Part shown: positions 12,990 through 25,955 of the stretch, piece by piece
Numbering within the stretch: the first letter of the stretch is position 1
Layout of the letters: each line of letters opens with the position of its first letter
DNA from: Aquanectria penicillioides
Lineage: Eukaryota > Ascomycota > Sordariomycetes > Hypocreales > Nectriaceae
Assembly (NCBI GenBank): GCA_003415625.1
Contig: PYIU01000003.1
Location: 1,922,001 to 1,986,000, forward strand
Direction: 5' to 3'
DNA: 64,000 nucleotides
Made by a program: the position numbers and the translations under genes
The notes under the pieces: generated by a model
The model's input: the letters and a program-made list of their open reading frames with translations, nothing else
Database searches by the model: none
Told to the model about the DNA's origin: nothing

Positions 12990-13841
12990 TTAGCGTCTTA
13001 GTGTTTGTGAAGTTTTGGCTTTGATTCGATGACCGAGACTAAGTTTATCCTTCCCATCAGAGTGGGAACCGGCCTCGTCGCCATGGAGGCCCTTCTCTTC
13101 CATGAGACCTGTTCCAAACGGATGGTTAGTCCTAACAGAAAATTTTTCAAGCTTAAATCAAATGAGTTTATTCAATAAATGCAAAGGCGAAAGACTCACG
13201 ATCAGCTTCACGTCCAGCGCCAGGTTGAGTTGCATCGAAGTTCCCACCATCTGCAGCGAAACCCGTCGTGCGGACGTACTCCTGGCCGGTACCTTTCGAT
13301 TTTTCATTCTCTGACTTTGCGATAGATGCACTAGAGCCCTGAGGTTTCGGTTCATATGATTTGTTGTCATCGGCGTGTCGGGGTTCATTCTCGGTCAAAT
13401 TTTCTTGAAATCTTGCTTCATATCCTTCGACAGGTCGCGAGTCAATACGTTCAAGTCCTAAGCCAGGATTCTGACTCTTAGTATTGGAACCGGTAACGGT
13501 TGAATTAGCATGTCGCATTTCTTCAATAGTCTTGTGGACACCCTCTGGGTTACTTGTGTCGATCTTGCTCGAGGCTGTGTTTCCGGAACTGGGGACATCG
13601 AGAGCCTGTTCAAGTTGCTCTTGTCGGGCCGGATCTAGCAACGAACTATTTAGAGGTGAAATTCCTTTTTTTTTTTACTGCTACGTGAGGAAGCCATACC
13701 TAAATTACCAGCGTCATAGGGCTCACCCAGAGAAACATCACCCTTGGCACCAGATACGGGCTCCTTGGGCTCCTTGTGGGTGCGATCATCACCCCAAACA
13801 GCCTTGGCGGCAGCAGTAGCGACATTGTTGATAGTCTCCAT
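12990..13841 (-). CDS. Conserved fungal hypothetical protein, small hydrophilic, 231 aa
   Basis: Three exons on the minus strand: 13841-13700, 13634-13200, 13108-12990. Introns 13635-13699 (donor GTATGG, acceptor TAG) and 13109-13199 (donor GTGAGT, branch CTAAC, acceptor CAG). Phases join exactly and give 231 residues. The protein is hydrophilic, rich in Glu, Lys, Gly, Asn and Ser, with no signal peptide or membrane segment. Features: N-terminal METINNVATAAAKAVWGD; the segment KEPVSGAKGDVSLGEPYDAG; a conserved-looking core GTGQEYVRTTGFAADGGNFD followed by ATQPGAGREADRLMEEKG; and a basic tail ending KDKLSLGHRIKAKTSQTLRR. From memory this resembles a family of uncharacterised filamentous-fungal proteins with the same start and core. 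The composition recalls intrinsically disordered or stress-type proteins, but no function is known to me. Confidence 0.85.
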
Positions 13842-16170
13842 TGCGACAACCCAAGGGATAGCAGGCTGAAATCCGGTGTGTTTCCTTGAGTTCAATGTTT
13901 ACAGTACGGTGACACTTGTGAATATGCTTTGTGCGGAACAGAAAAAAAACTTTCAGTTGTGGTGAGAGATTCGAAGAGAGGAGCTGCATAGAGGGGGCTG
14001 AGACGGTTTAAATGTAGAGTGACGGTAGGTACAGTTGTCATTGGCACTGATGTCGTCAGCGTAAGAAGATGAGTGCATTGACAAAATGGATGTAGATTAC
14101 ACGTTCCAACTTGGAACTCAATGACCTTGATCAAGAATGAGCATGTGGAGCAAATAAAAGAGGCGACCGGCCAAGGCTAGGCAGGAATAATATGGGACAG
14201 CTACATGGTTGGCCAACATATTCATTGCAAGTATGGGATTTCCGCCAAAAGCGATGACGCTGACCCAGTCGATCGATGCCTCAGAACAGGTCACACGGTT
14301 TGGTCTCGGTTTCAAGGTGATTGGTTGGGCAGGTGTAGGGATGACGTCTGTGCACCAAGTAGATCAGCCAGACGATCCAATGTCGCCTAGTTCCCTCGTT
14401 TGCTGTAATCGGCGAGAAGCACGAGGAGCTTCAACGAGTAGGCTTGCAGGCTTAATGGCGGGTAGGTGGGAAACAGACGACGTCATTGATGAGGGGTCTT
14501 GAGAATGCTGCTGTTCATCCCCACCAAATTCACCGTAGAATGCCGCGATACTCGCTCGGCCAAGGTCTAATAAGGGCGGCCATCGGCTTTGCAGCGATTC
14601 GAAACACGACGGCCCATCTAGAATGAGCTAGCCTTGTCAGGTGGAGGGCCTATGCATCGAAGCTGTCTTCCGCGTTCTTGTGCATGGGAATAAACGAGGT
14701 CTTCAAAAGCGCTGAAATGAACATGGATGAAACGGGCCCGGTTTGTTTTACTTGGAAAAAAAAATTCCGCGTGGGATGGCTTTGCCGTCCCAATTTTAAT
14801 ATCCAATGCTGGGTGTGCTGGTCATGTGGTAAATGATTCCTGTAGGGAACCCGATGGCTGGCTCTGAATAATCTCTGCGCCATCTCGCAAGCTTTCTGAC
14901 GTTGTTGATTCATGTGACGTGGACACGCAGCGGCCCAGTGATATCGCTACTAAAGAGGACGTGTTTTCCGTCTTCGACTGTCAAGGGCCGAGCATGTATT
15001 TTGTCCGAAAGTTACCACTTGTTGGACTTTGTTGGTCCGAAAGATTATTGATGCGGCTATGAGCCATCACAGCAATGAACAAATTTCACAGCTGCGTCAA
15101 AACGACGCAAGACATGGAAAAAAGAAAAAGAAAAAAAGGGCCTTGCAATGTAAGGGACCTCATTGGTTTTATACAGGTATCTATTCATCTTTTCTATTTG
15201 AATGCAGGATATTTAGTTGGAAGTAAGCCGTGGTAAAGCCAAATATAGTAGGATAGGCAATTCATGTTGAGTTGCTAGCTCATGGGGAACGGCAAATAGA
15301 AAACCCTGGTGGTGTCTTGTGTCACCTCAGTACGATAACGGACTACGGAGGTAGCCAACCTTAAATTGACATTTGACCCAGGGCGGGTGGGCTACCAGGC
15401 CATGTGCTACATCTCTGTTCCTCCAACAACGGGCATCAGGTTGTTCGGCCGAGTGCCGGCCTTGGCCACTAACGAAGCCAGAGCACGGCCGAAGAGATGA
15501 GCTGAACACACCCAAGAGCTGAGCACCCAAGTACTGAGAATCGAGGTCGGATACCCCGAGCCTTACCTGGCGAGCTTGATATGTGCTTAATATGAGCGGG
15601 ACTGCTTTGAGGGGAGCTAGTGCTTATCATTTGATCCTCGTGTCCTTTCTCGTGTGCATCTCACGAGAGGTTATCGGAAGGAGAGATAAAGCGGGATCAA
15701 TGAGAAAAATGGGATGAGAGAGTGGCACCTACCAGGATACTGGGGTGATTAGAATCCGGGGGGGGTGTTGAGAAACCAAACTGAGGGACGGGCAAGACTA
15801 CCTGTATTGGTAAATTAAGTGCTCCCTCCACCAGGCGATTAGGGGCTGGATTCATTGTCATCATGGAGATTGTTGCTTTTACCTTGTGTTGTTTTTGTTT
15901 GTTTTTTCCTCCTCTCCTCCGCTCCTCTCTTTCCATTTCTCAGCCTTGGTCGCCACCCCACCCGGGTAAGTGGGAACACGCACATAAATTGATTTACTGT
16001 ATGTTGTATCTAGAAGCCAAAGACCATGTATGAGTTTAGGCCTACGGGTGATCGTCCCCTCAAACCCACCGCCAATTTAGTACGTAGGGACATCAAAAAT
16101 CCTGCCATACACCCAGGACGGGGACTTAATTTAATCAAGCAGAACCCACATCAACGTGCGTACCTTTTGG

Positions 16171-16200
16171 TAGGTAGGTAGGTAGGTAGGTAGGTAGGTT
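16171..16200 (+). repeat. (TAGG)n microsatellite
   Basis: About seven consecutive TAGG units. The same TAGGTAGGTACC/ACCTACC word recurs singly elsewhere in intergenic DNA here (about 5938-5958, 16845-16870, 29188-29202). Confidence 0.9.
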
Positions 16201-16450
16201 GGTCTCCATAGTATTGTAATGCCACAATATCTCGACCAAATATCCGATGTGAGGACGAACCAACTAGCTAATTCCTGCCCCTAAACCCTAGCTGGGACGG
16301 AGGGCAATCCATCTGTCTGGTCGCTGGAGACTGCTCTTTGTGGCACGCATGTCTCTTCCTAGCTCAACATCACCTTGTCCATGGAGCTGACATTCAGCTC
16401 TCTGTGTGTCATGTCATGCCAGTCAGTCATATGCAGAGAACTTACTCCTC

Positions 16451-16506
16451 CCACATCCACCTCCGCCTCCACTTCCACCTCCACTTCCACCTCCACTTCC
16501 ACCACT
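16451..16506 (+). repeat. CCACCTCCACTTCC-type tandem minisatellite
   Basis: A pyrimidine-rich imperfect tandem array with a 6/12-bp period (CCACCT alternating with CCACTT). Translations through it give artefactual Pro/Leu, Thr/Ser or antisense Glu/Val repeats. Confidence 0.85.
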
Positions 16507-17298
16507 ACGTCTACCACATCACTGGTGTCTTCACTACGAGGTGCTCGGTACAAAGCAGTGGTGGCACTCGCTTCACCTGCGATTGCCCTTCTCCTTTTTT
16601 CGTCTTTTTTTTTTCTTTTCTTAATCCCTTATTGTAGCTCTTCTGTCTGCCAATAAGTTGCACCCCGAGGCGGGCTGACCATGTCCCCCGCCACTCCCAG
16701 CCAGGGATATCGGCTTTGGGGTTGTCCAAACCGGATCTTCCAACCGGTCCCCATAGATTCCGGCATACCTGGTTTGTTCTTCAACATGTCGCGACTCGAC
16801 GGTAGCTAAAAAAGGAGAAGGGGGCCCATCCCTAGGAATACCTACCATCGAATCTTATTCGCCTAGGTAACGTGTTGCCGTAAGCACCCGCTATTCCCGT
16901 CGGTTCTTAATTGCGTCGGCAGTCAGCTCCGTGATGAGTCTACTGCTGGACGACAAACGGATGATGAGAGCGAGACATACCTAGGCACAGATCAATGATG
17001 GAGGGGAGGTGGGACAGAGGAGAAACTTAGGCGAAGTGCGGCGTCAATATTGGCAAAGGTGCAGCAATTACCTCCTTCGTACTAACATGCAAAAGGGACC
17101 AATGTACGATACACGGTAGTCGAGGTGAATGAAGTGGAGGCTGGCTTTGCGGCGCTGCAATTGTCTTCTGTAGCCTGTGACGGACGGGGTCCGCTTGATG
17201 TCCGAGCACTTCTCCGACTCCCATCTCCACCTCTCTAGATCCATCATCCATCATCCAGCGTCCAGTGTCCAGTGTCCAACCCATGCCCAACTGTAAAC

Positions 17299-17342
17299 AT
17301 CCATCCGCATCCGCATCCGCATCCGCATCCGCATCCACATCT
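17299..17342 (+). repeat. (CATCCG)n hexanucleotide repeat
   Basis: Roughly five CATCCG units flanked by degenerate CATCCA/CATCCACATC. In the antisense frame it encodes an Asp-Ala run, which is a shadow and not evidence for a gene. Confidence 0.85.
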
Positions 17343-18674
17343 TCTGCATCGTGCACCAAAGGCCGCCCAGGCCCTTCTCGTCCCCTCCCCCCTTGAGCCA
17401 CCCTCTTTCTCACACTCGCACTTCCTCTAATTTGACGAGGCTTCTTTTGGGACCGTGTTTCAACTTGAGCCCTGACGTCGCTCGCGCTTCCTTGCGCGTT
17501 GTTGCCTGCAGCAGCTTGAGTCGGCTCCATGAGTGGGTGAGATACGGAGGCTGCGAGGCTCCATCCCCCCACCCGTGCCGTGCCATCAGCTATCCACCAA
17601 CTGGCGACGAGGCGACGACCCCCTCTCTTCGTTCCTAGACTCATCCCACTGTGCCAGAGGCTCAGTGCCTCAGAGCCTGCGTCCCAAATTCCCGGATACC
17701 CGGGACTCCCAGCACTCTGGCAAACACCTACAGGGCTATTTGCTCTTACCACTTTACCCCCCCCCCGCGCCGCCGTGGTCCTCACGGAACGATTCCACAC
17801 GCGGCGCGCATCACACGTACACGCCCACACCTTGCGCCCACCACGCCCAACTGACCTCGGCTTCTTTCATCTCGTTCTTTATTCCTCCTTCCTCCCTCCC
17901 ATTATCATTATCCCGGTCCTTGGATCCAATATCCAGGGCATATCAAGTCGCCAGCCCGGCGGTCGACGGGCAGGCAAAGGGCTTACCTCCATTACACAAT
18001 TCGCTAACACGCTCTAACCTACTAGCAGCCAGAGGGGTCGATTGTGCTTCACCCACGCATGCTTGCCGCTGGCATACCTCCAGACGCAACCGCAGCATCC
18101 AGCCATAGGAAGAGAATCTAAGAAGGAGGTAGTGAGCCATTCGGACAGGATCACAAGGTTGCCCCCCTTTCGGCGAATTGTGAACTGTGGGGTTATTCAG
18201 TTGCAATAACTCCCGCCAGCCGTGATCAACTGGCCTGGTGAAGGCGACGACAGTCACGACGAACCTCATCCACCGAGCCGTTGGCGCGCCATCGCGCGTC
18301 TCTCCTCGTGATGGGCTCGGCTTGGTCGTGTCGCTCTCCATCCCTCCGCCTACCTCTCTCGCTAACCTTCACGACACCCCGGTGGGCTCGGCTGCCAGCC
18401 AGCGACTCCATTTTCGGCTCGGACCAGGCGGCATCGTCCCCCATCTCACAGCGGTGTCGCATCGCCATATTGACCAACCATCTACAAACGCTATCATCAG
18501 CATTGCATCGATCAACGCTCGGTTCCGAACCCTGGTCGCCCCAGACGGGTTCCTTGAGCCGTGGGTCCACACCCAATTGGTACTATTCCACCTTAAGACG
18601 TGAAGGCATCAACTTTCTGCCAACGACGGCGCTCTTTTTTCGGAACCAGAACCCCATCACAATTCCTGTTCATC

Positions 18675-20568
18675 ATGGTGTACTGCGGGAAAGCCTCGCA
18701 GGGTTGCCAAAACTGCCGTACCCGTCGTATCAAGGTACGTTGATCATTCATGTTATTTTGGCATACCACATTTTTCCTTTGACCTGAATCATCACTCACA
18801 AAGTTCCCTTGTTGATAGTGCGACAAGGTGAGGCCTGAATGCTCGCAATGTATCCGAGTCGGCAAGAAATGCCCCGGCTATCGCGACCAGTTGTCACTCA
18901 TGTTCCGCGACGAGAGCAGCAAGGTCATCCAGAAGGCGCATGCACAATGGGGTGTTGGTGACATCTCCCCTGACTCTACTCAAATATCAGCCTCATCAAA
19001 ACCCGTCGCCTGTTCTGCCGTTTCTTCTGCATCGTCCGTATCTTCTTCCTCATCCATGACCCCCTTGTCGACTTCACCCTTGTCTTTGGCTAGCTACCGG
19101 GCCTATCCCCCGACTCCTCCATCCCCAACGTCTTCTCAACTCTCCTCCTCTGCCGCGGTGCCTTCAACCGCCTGGCCCCCAAGGCTCCCCACCCCAGTCG
19201 ACCCTAGTATCGAAGAGCAAGGTGTTCAATTCTACCTAAATCGCTACCTCATCGGTCATCCCGATGAACCAAAGACTGCCAGTGATCTTGTCTCGACTGA
19301 ATGGCTCTGGGATCCCTCATTACAGGACATCATGACCGCCGTCGGCCTTGCTAGTCTATCAAACTTAAGGGGCGATCGAAACCTAATGACAATGGCTCGT
19401 CAAAGATATGTTCAGGCCCTGCGCCAGACTAGCCAAATCATTCAGACCTCTGTTGCTCCTGATTTCGAGGTTACTATGCGAGGGGTCGTCATGCTTGCCA
19501 TGTTTGAGGTTTGTGTTCGCTTCCCCAGCCTCTCTAACCCCTCGAACCTTGAGTTCTAACAGTTTGCGTAGTTAGTCAAAGGCACCCACCAGGGAATCGC
19601 TCATGTCCACGCCCATGTTATGGGTGGAGTTGCACTACTAAGAAGGTGGTGCCCCATGCCTGAAGCAGCCTTCCGGGGTGTACGCGCGATGGTCCAAATG
19701 TGTTTTTCCTTGGTATATCAGCACAAGATTTTTAACCAATTTATCTAGTGTTAGACTAATGATGAGACAGTTTATTCCGGCACACATATCGCAAACGCCC
19801 GTTCCTGCGCCCTTTTTTGAATGGTTAGAATTTAGTGGTTCTCTCTTGGATCCTGTCGACCGACCAGCATCCGACCTAGGACTCTTAGTGTCCCAATTCA
19901 TACAGATCTCAGCATACATTGAGACTCATCTTCTCAGAGATGGACAGTCCAGCACGGCCTCGTTACGACAGCTTATAGATCTCGATGCCAGTTTTGTGAG
20001 ATGGGAACATGGTCTTGGAAGCACCTGGCTGTATCGGATAGAGCAGGCCGACCATCTTCCCTTGGCAGCCGTCTTTGACAAACAATACCATATTTATTAT
20101 GACATGTGGGCCGCCCGCATGTGGGGTCACTATCGCTGGGCTCGAATCCTTATCAACCAAGCTATTGTGGAGTTTGTCAACAATAATCCCCTGTCAAGTT
20201 TGCCTTTCATATCGGCATTGGAGCATGAACGTCGCCTTGACATTATTCGAACACTAGCTCGGGATATGCTTGTGAGCACTCCAAGTCATTGGCGTCATCC
20301 TCTTCTGGAAGAAAAGGTGCCAGTAGAACAACCAGGTGGGGCAGGATCAGGCTCGGCTGGCATACCAATTTTGTTATTTCAGTTGAAAGTCGCCTCTTGT
20401 GCCCCGGGGGTTCCCGTGGCGTATTGGGATTGGGTTTACGCGGTCATGGAGTGTATATGGAGTGATCTTGGCATGCTCCATGCCAAGTCAATGATGGAGG
20501 CTATGAAGACAGAGAAAGATGGCCTCCAGAGGGCAAAGGCAGAGGGTACTCTAACACATCACGGATAG
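18675..20568 (+). CDS. Zn2Cys6 binuclear-cluster transcription factor, 562 aa
   Basis: Four exons: 18675-18734, 18819-19508, 19572-19712, 19771-20568, with GT-AG introns and exact phase joins. The Zn2Cys6 cluster spans residues 11-38 (C11-x2-C14-x6-C21-x6-C28-x2-C31-x6-C38), followed by KKCPGYRDQ. The first intron falls just before C21. A Ser/Thr/Pro-rich linker follows (about residues 75-145). Then comes a helical region (EEQGVQFYLNRYLIGHPDEP, GVVMLAMFELVKGTHQGIAH, VHAHVMGGVALLRRWCPMPE) typical of the fungal-specific regulatory domain (Fungal_trans_2 type). This architecture is that of a nuclear sequence-specific regulator. No neighbouring metabolic cluster hints at its target. The start ATG lies only ten residues before the first cluster Cys, as is common in this family. 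The gene follows a long gene-free region that may contain its leader. Confidence 0.9.
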
Positions 20569-21476
20569 AATGGGTCTGGTTTCGGAAATTCAACAAAGTG
20601 GTCGGGTAAGGTTTCAGGTTGGCTGGCCGAGGCGCATAATTTGGTTGGGTCAAATTGGTGGATTAGGTTGGATTCATTGAGCATCAAGCCCAAAATGCGA
20701 AACAGCGGGTGGGCTCGTGTGAATCAACACCATCAACATCTTCTCTATTTTTCCCTTCTTTTCATTATCATTATATCCTAGGTTCATTGGCGTTGCAGTT
20801 AAGCGGGCGGTTTATTGTTACGGATTCTCAATCACGCATAGTAGTACATAGGGATGCTTCGGTTGCATATTGGCTCTAGTGCGCGTTTGTCATGCTCAAA
20901 CAAAATATAGGCACACGATATACCCCGTGTCTACACAGAATGAATGGATAAAAAGAAATTAATCCAGGAAGTTGACAAAATACCGAGAACTCGCATGCCG
21001 ACAAATTGGTAGCGTGAATAGAATACCGTGCTGCTTTTGAGTGTCGGACAGAGGGCATACCTAAGTCTACGGCACATCCATTTATATTCGTATTTCCAAA
21101 TATACTGGTCGATTGTGAATGTTTCACGGTATCCTCAGTAGTATCGTTTACACAACCCGTATGAGTTCGCCGATCACAATTGCATCCTTGAAGGGCTTGT
21201 GGATGGGCTGGGCAATGATCGTCTTTGTGGGGCCCCGCCATATGGCCTCTCTTCGGAGAAACGTTAGTATCGGCCGATATGCAAGCACGTGCACCATCTG
21301 CAGCCGCACTCGCAAGGCTGCCACACCTTTCACACGCGTCAACTAAGCCTTATCGCAACCCCATCCACTCATCCCTTCCAAATCATCTTCGTCGTCAACT
21401 AATTGAGCTCTTATCTGATCGACCGTGTTTCTACACTTGGACTGGCCTATATTCGCAGTGCCCCCCACTCATCACG
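20569..21476. other. Intergenic region
   Basis: The 3' region of the Zn2Cys6 gene and the promoter of SGF73, both rightward. Only short shadow frames; no RNA gene or repeat recognised. Confidence 0.5.
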
Positions 21477-22974
<1,498 letters not shown>

Positions 22975-23444
22975 ATCAAATCAACCATTTTAGTGGCGTT
23001 TTCTTCAAAGCGGTAAAGCTCAGTATTTGGTGTTCGGGAGGGGGGAGGTAGTTACCTTCAATGAATGAACGACGCTTAATTCCATTCCCATGAACGCATA
23101 TAATGCCGTGCGACATTTCACTGTGTCTCAGCCTAAGAGCACCTGGAGTGAGCGAGTTCTTGTGTTGACGAAATCAATCTCTCCCCTGCTCCATAGTAGA
23201 GTGCACGTAAGTTTGGGGCTGCATCACATGTCATTAGACCGCGGTTGGCTCTGCAATAAGGGGAATGACGTCGTCAATTCCAACGCTACCCTTAACCTAT
23301 GCTCCGAAGCATCTCGTTTCAGTCAACAATGGATGGCACCCGAGCATAAAATAAATCATTCTTTTACGGTTACAATAAGCAGGGAGTGAGAAACCCAGAA
23401 GAAAAGGTAGTGCTCGCACAGGATCAGATCAGATTCAGCGCCTC
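22975..23444. other. Short intergenic region
   Basis: Between SGF73 and the carrier pseudogene. I see no gene or RNA feature. Confidence 0.5.
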
Positions 23445-24220
23445 ATGTCACCAAATCAAGCTCTAAATGCACTTGGGCATGCTGTCTCTGGGTTTGTGGG
23501 CCAGCCATCTCAACGGCAACTCTATACCCACTGGATCTCATCACAACACGAGTCAAATCGCAGCGGCTACTTCGAAGTCCCGACGCCCATATCAAATGTG
23601 GTGACAAAGAGGCAGATGTCGTCAGGAGGGCGAACGCTCCATGAGATCTTCGTTGATATTCGGGAGCAAAGTGGCCTTCTCGGCCTATGGGTCTGGCTAC
23701 TCGGCTACTCTGATACTCACCATGAATCCTAGCATAACTTTTTGGGTGAACCGCAGGTTCGCGGAGCGTGTCATCCTGGCCTGAGAGGACGAGGATATAC
23801 CAGTAGCTTGGATAGCGTTCCTGATTGCTGCGTGGAGCAAGGCCGCCCCCGCCGCCATCACCTATCCTTTCCAGATAGGCAAAACCAGGCTTCAGATGGC
23901 CAGTAGCTTACCTAGCAAGAAGACAGACCGATCGGGAACAGAATGTGCGGCATCACGGTCCCACGTCTCTGCATGAGAGCGTAGCCCACTTACTTGACCA
24001 AACTGTTTTCGGTGTCATTCTGCGCATCACCAAAGGAGAAGGCATCAAGGCCTTATTCGCTGGGATTCCTGGAGATCTTCTCGGGAGCTTTTTCGGCCAT
24101 GGACTGACAATGCTTAGCAAAGGAGTCATTCACCGACTTGTCATTCGCATGTGGTTCCATCTTTTGCCTCGCCTAACCCGCTGGCAAGTTCCACCCAAAC
24201 TATTGGGGCAGACGAGTTGA
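23445..24220 (+). pseudogene. Mitochondrial/peroxisomal carrier-family (SLC25) pseudogene
   Basis: Pieces of one carrier lie in order but in different frames. They are: a start MSPNQALNALGHAVSGFVG (23445 on); a first-repeat signature YPLDLITTRVK (23525-23557); a second-repeat stretch TPISNVVTKRQM, LHEIFVDIREQSGLLGLW, then SGYSATLILTMNPSITFWVN; a third-repeat signature AITYPFQIGKTRLQM; and the last part GEGIKALFAGIPGDLLGSFF. The P-x-[DS]-x2-x-x-[KR]-x-R/Q carrier signature is recognisable three times. Lesions: the roughly 100 residues between the first and second signatures are gone; the frame shifts between them, after GLGLW-type sequence near 23690, and again near 23970; and a TGA follows ERVILA. 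The architecture resembles the peroxisomal adenine-nucleotide carrier group, but this is inference. No splicing scheme I tried restores one frame. Confidence 0.75.
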
Positions 24221-24239
24221 AATGCGAATCAAAAGCAAG

Positions 24240-25445
24240 TTAACACTGAAAGGCAACGCTCTTTTTTTCTACGGTACTGGTTCCACGAGCTGAAAAGCCT
24301 GTTCCTTCGGACCGCAAGGCGATTAGCCCAGCAATGGCGTCACAGTTGGCGCGGTCGCGCTTCTGGTGCCTTGAGGTCAAGGGCACGTCACAGACATAAC
24401 ACGTCAAGGGCTGCTCATCTTCTGAAGATCCCTTCTTCCCAGATGGGATGAGAAATTTCTTAATGCAGCTCTGGCACAAGACATGTCCGCACCGTTTAGC
24501 CACCATTGGAGCTGAAGAGTTTGACAGGGCCTTGAGGCACGAAGGGCAAGTTCTTCGCTTTCGTTGAGACGGCAATCCCTCATCCTCCTCTTTGAAGTTG
24601 ATGGTGATAAGATTTTGCATGGATATTGGATGAGGGTTGTCTCGTGTGGATGCCGGACAAGTCGGCGTTGTCTTCTCGGTCTTTGTCGTGGGGGCAAGCT
24701 TGCTCGTTTGCACATCAGGAGTAAGTGACGGGGTCCAAAATGATGGGAGGGTTGGCCTAGCAGCCTGGGTAGCGATAGAACTGGGTTAGCAAGAGCTCAT
24801 GATTAAGGGTGGCATCATAGGTAGCTAACCTTTTCATCCTCGATGGCCTTCCTCGCCTTTGTTTTGTCTTCCCGTGCAATACGATCGAGCTCGGCCTCGT
24901 CTAGCTCAAACTTCCTCTTATTTCCCGCCAAAGCCACTGCAGTCCTGTCCTCGTTGGCGTGTGTCGATCGACTGGTTGGGTTGTGTCCCACTCGACCCAG
25001 CCCGGCCTGTGTCAATTCAAAATCCTTGATGGCACGATCTCGGTCCTCCTGATCCTCCAAGGCTTTGACCCTTGTAGCCTCCTCTTGTCCTTGTTGTAGG
25101 GCTTTCTCTGCACGCTTGATCTCCTTTTTCTGGGCCAAGAGGTTCGCGAGGGCGCACTCGCGGCAAAAAACATCACCACGCTGGCAGGCAACGGGGTCAC
25201 GGGCAAGTCCCAGACAGAGACCGCAGGAGCCGAAAGGTAGAAAAGAGTCCCGACTAAGACGAGCCGAGCTAGAACTCCAGTTAGACTTGGCGATGGCTCG
25301 CTCGTGGGAGGTAAAGACAGCCCGTGAGGTATTTCGTTTGCCTAGAAACGAGGCACGTGGTTAGATTGCATGCTGGCCAGCCGACGGTAGGGATGGCTGA
25401 GCGAGGGCAAGAACAAGAATTGAGAATATGCGTACTGTGTGACAT
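24240..25445 (-). CDS. NOSIP-type RING/U-box protein, 348 aa
   Basis: Three exons on the minus strand: 25445-25436 (10 nt), 25341-24830, 24764-24240. Introns 25342-25435 (donor GTACGC, TAG acceptor) and 24765-24829 (donor GTTAGC, CTAAC branch, CAG acceptor). The join gives MSHSKRNTSRAVFTSHERA, the characteristic start of the nitric-oxide-synthase-interacting-protein family, so the 10-nt first exon is well supported. The N-terminal zf-NOSIP cysteines are C43, C46, C56, C63 and C66. A charged coiled-coil-like helix follows (KKEIKRAEKALQQGQEEATR). The C-terminal RING has C247-x2-C250, C266-x-H268-x2-C271-x2-C274, and C296-x2-C299. Family members are predicted E3 ubiquitin ligases, also found with spliceosomes in other eukaryotes. 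The substrate here is unknown. The promoter is shared divergently with taffazin (510 bp between start codons). Confidence 0.92.
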
Positions 25446-25955
25446 CTTTGGGAACTCGATAGAGCTGTCGGCGCCAACGAAAAGTAATGCAGTTCAACAT
25501 TTGGCTGTGGCGGCCAAGAGATTTCGAAATAATGCTCAACTTCAAATTGAGTTACATATTCCAATTGGAGTATTTAGACGAGCGAGGAGCTTCCGGGTAG
25601 GTGCATGGTCCCCACTATCAGCATGTACATACCCACCAAAAATGTCTGTACAGGTACATGAGTTTGGGCCCACAGTGGGTCTGTGGTCGCGTTTGCACGC
25701 GTGGGATCGACATCGAGGACCAAAAGCTGGAGCGCTGAAAAAGAAGAAAAAAAGAAGCAGAGAGAAGGAGGAAGCTCCTCCCCCCCCCCAACCACTCCCT
25801 CGGAAGCTGGTAAGCCAACAAATAGCATAGCAAGAAGAGGGACTACAGAAACCATCCAAGAAATAATCATAATCGGGGGCCGAAAGGCATCGTTTGCCAG
25901 GTGGTCGAGCGTGGATGGATAGTTTCTCTGCCTACAGATTTCCTTGATCCTCACA
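25446..25955. promoter_or_regulatory. Divergent promoter region, NOSIP-like / taffazin
   Basis: The 510 bp between two head-to-head start codons must hold both promoters. A C9 run lies near 25780-25790 next to an A-rich stretch. No specific binding site is claimed. Confidence 0.5.

Larger units (their letters stand above)
13842..18674. other. Long gene-free interval upstream of the Zn2Cys6 regulator
   Basis: I find no supportable gene in 4.8 kb. The frames are short or low-complexity, including a long minus-strand frame near 17,030-17,830 that translates simple repeats. The interval holds three simple repeats (listed separately) and presumably the 5' leader and promoter of the Zn2Cys6 gene as well as the promoter of the minus-strand orphan gene. 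Confidence 0.55.

Noticed and set aside
17027..17830. 267-codon minus-strand frame
   Set aside because: Translates simple repeats (Asp-Ala run from CATCCG units) and unconserved-looking sequence. No motif, no plausible splice partners.
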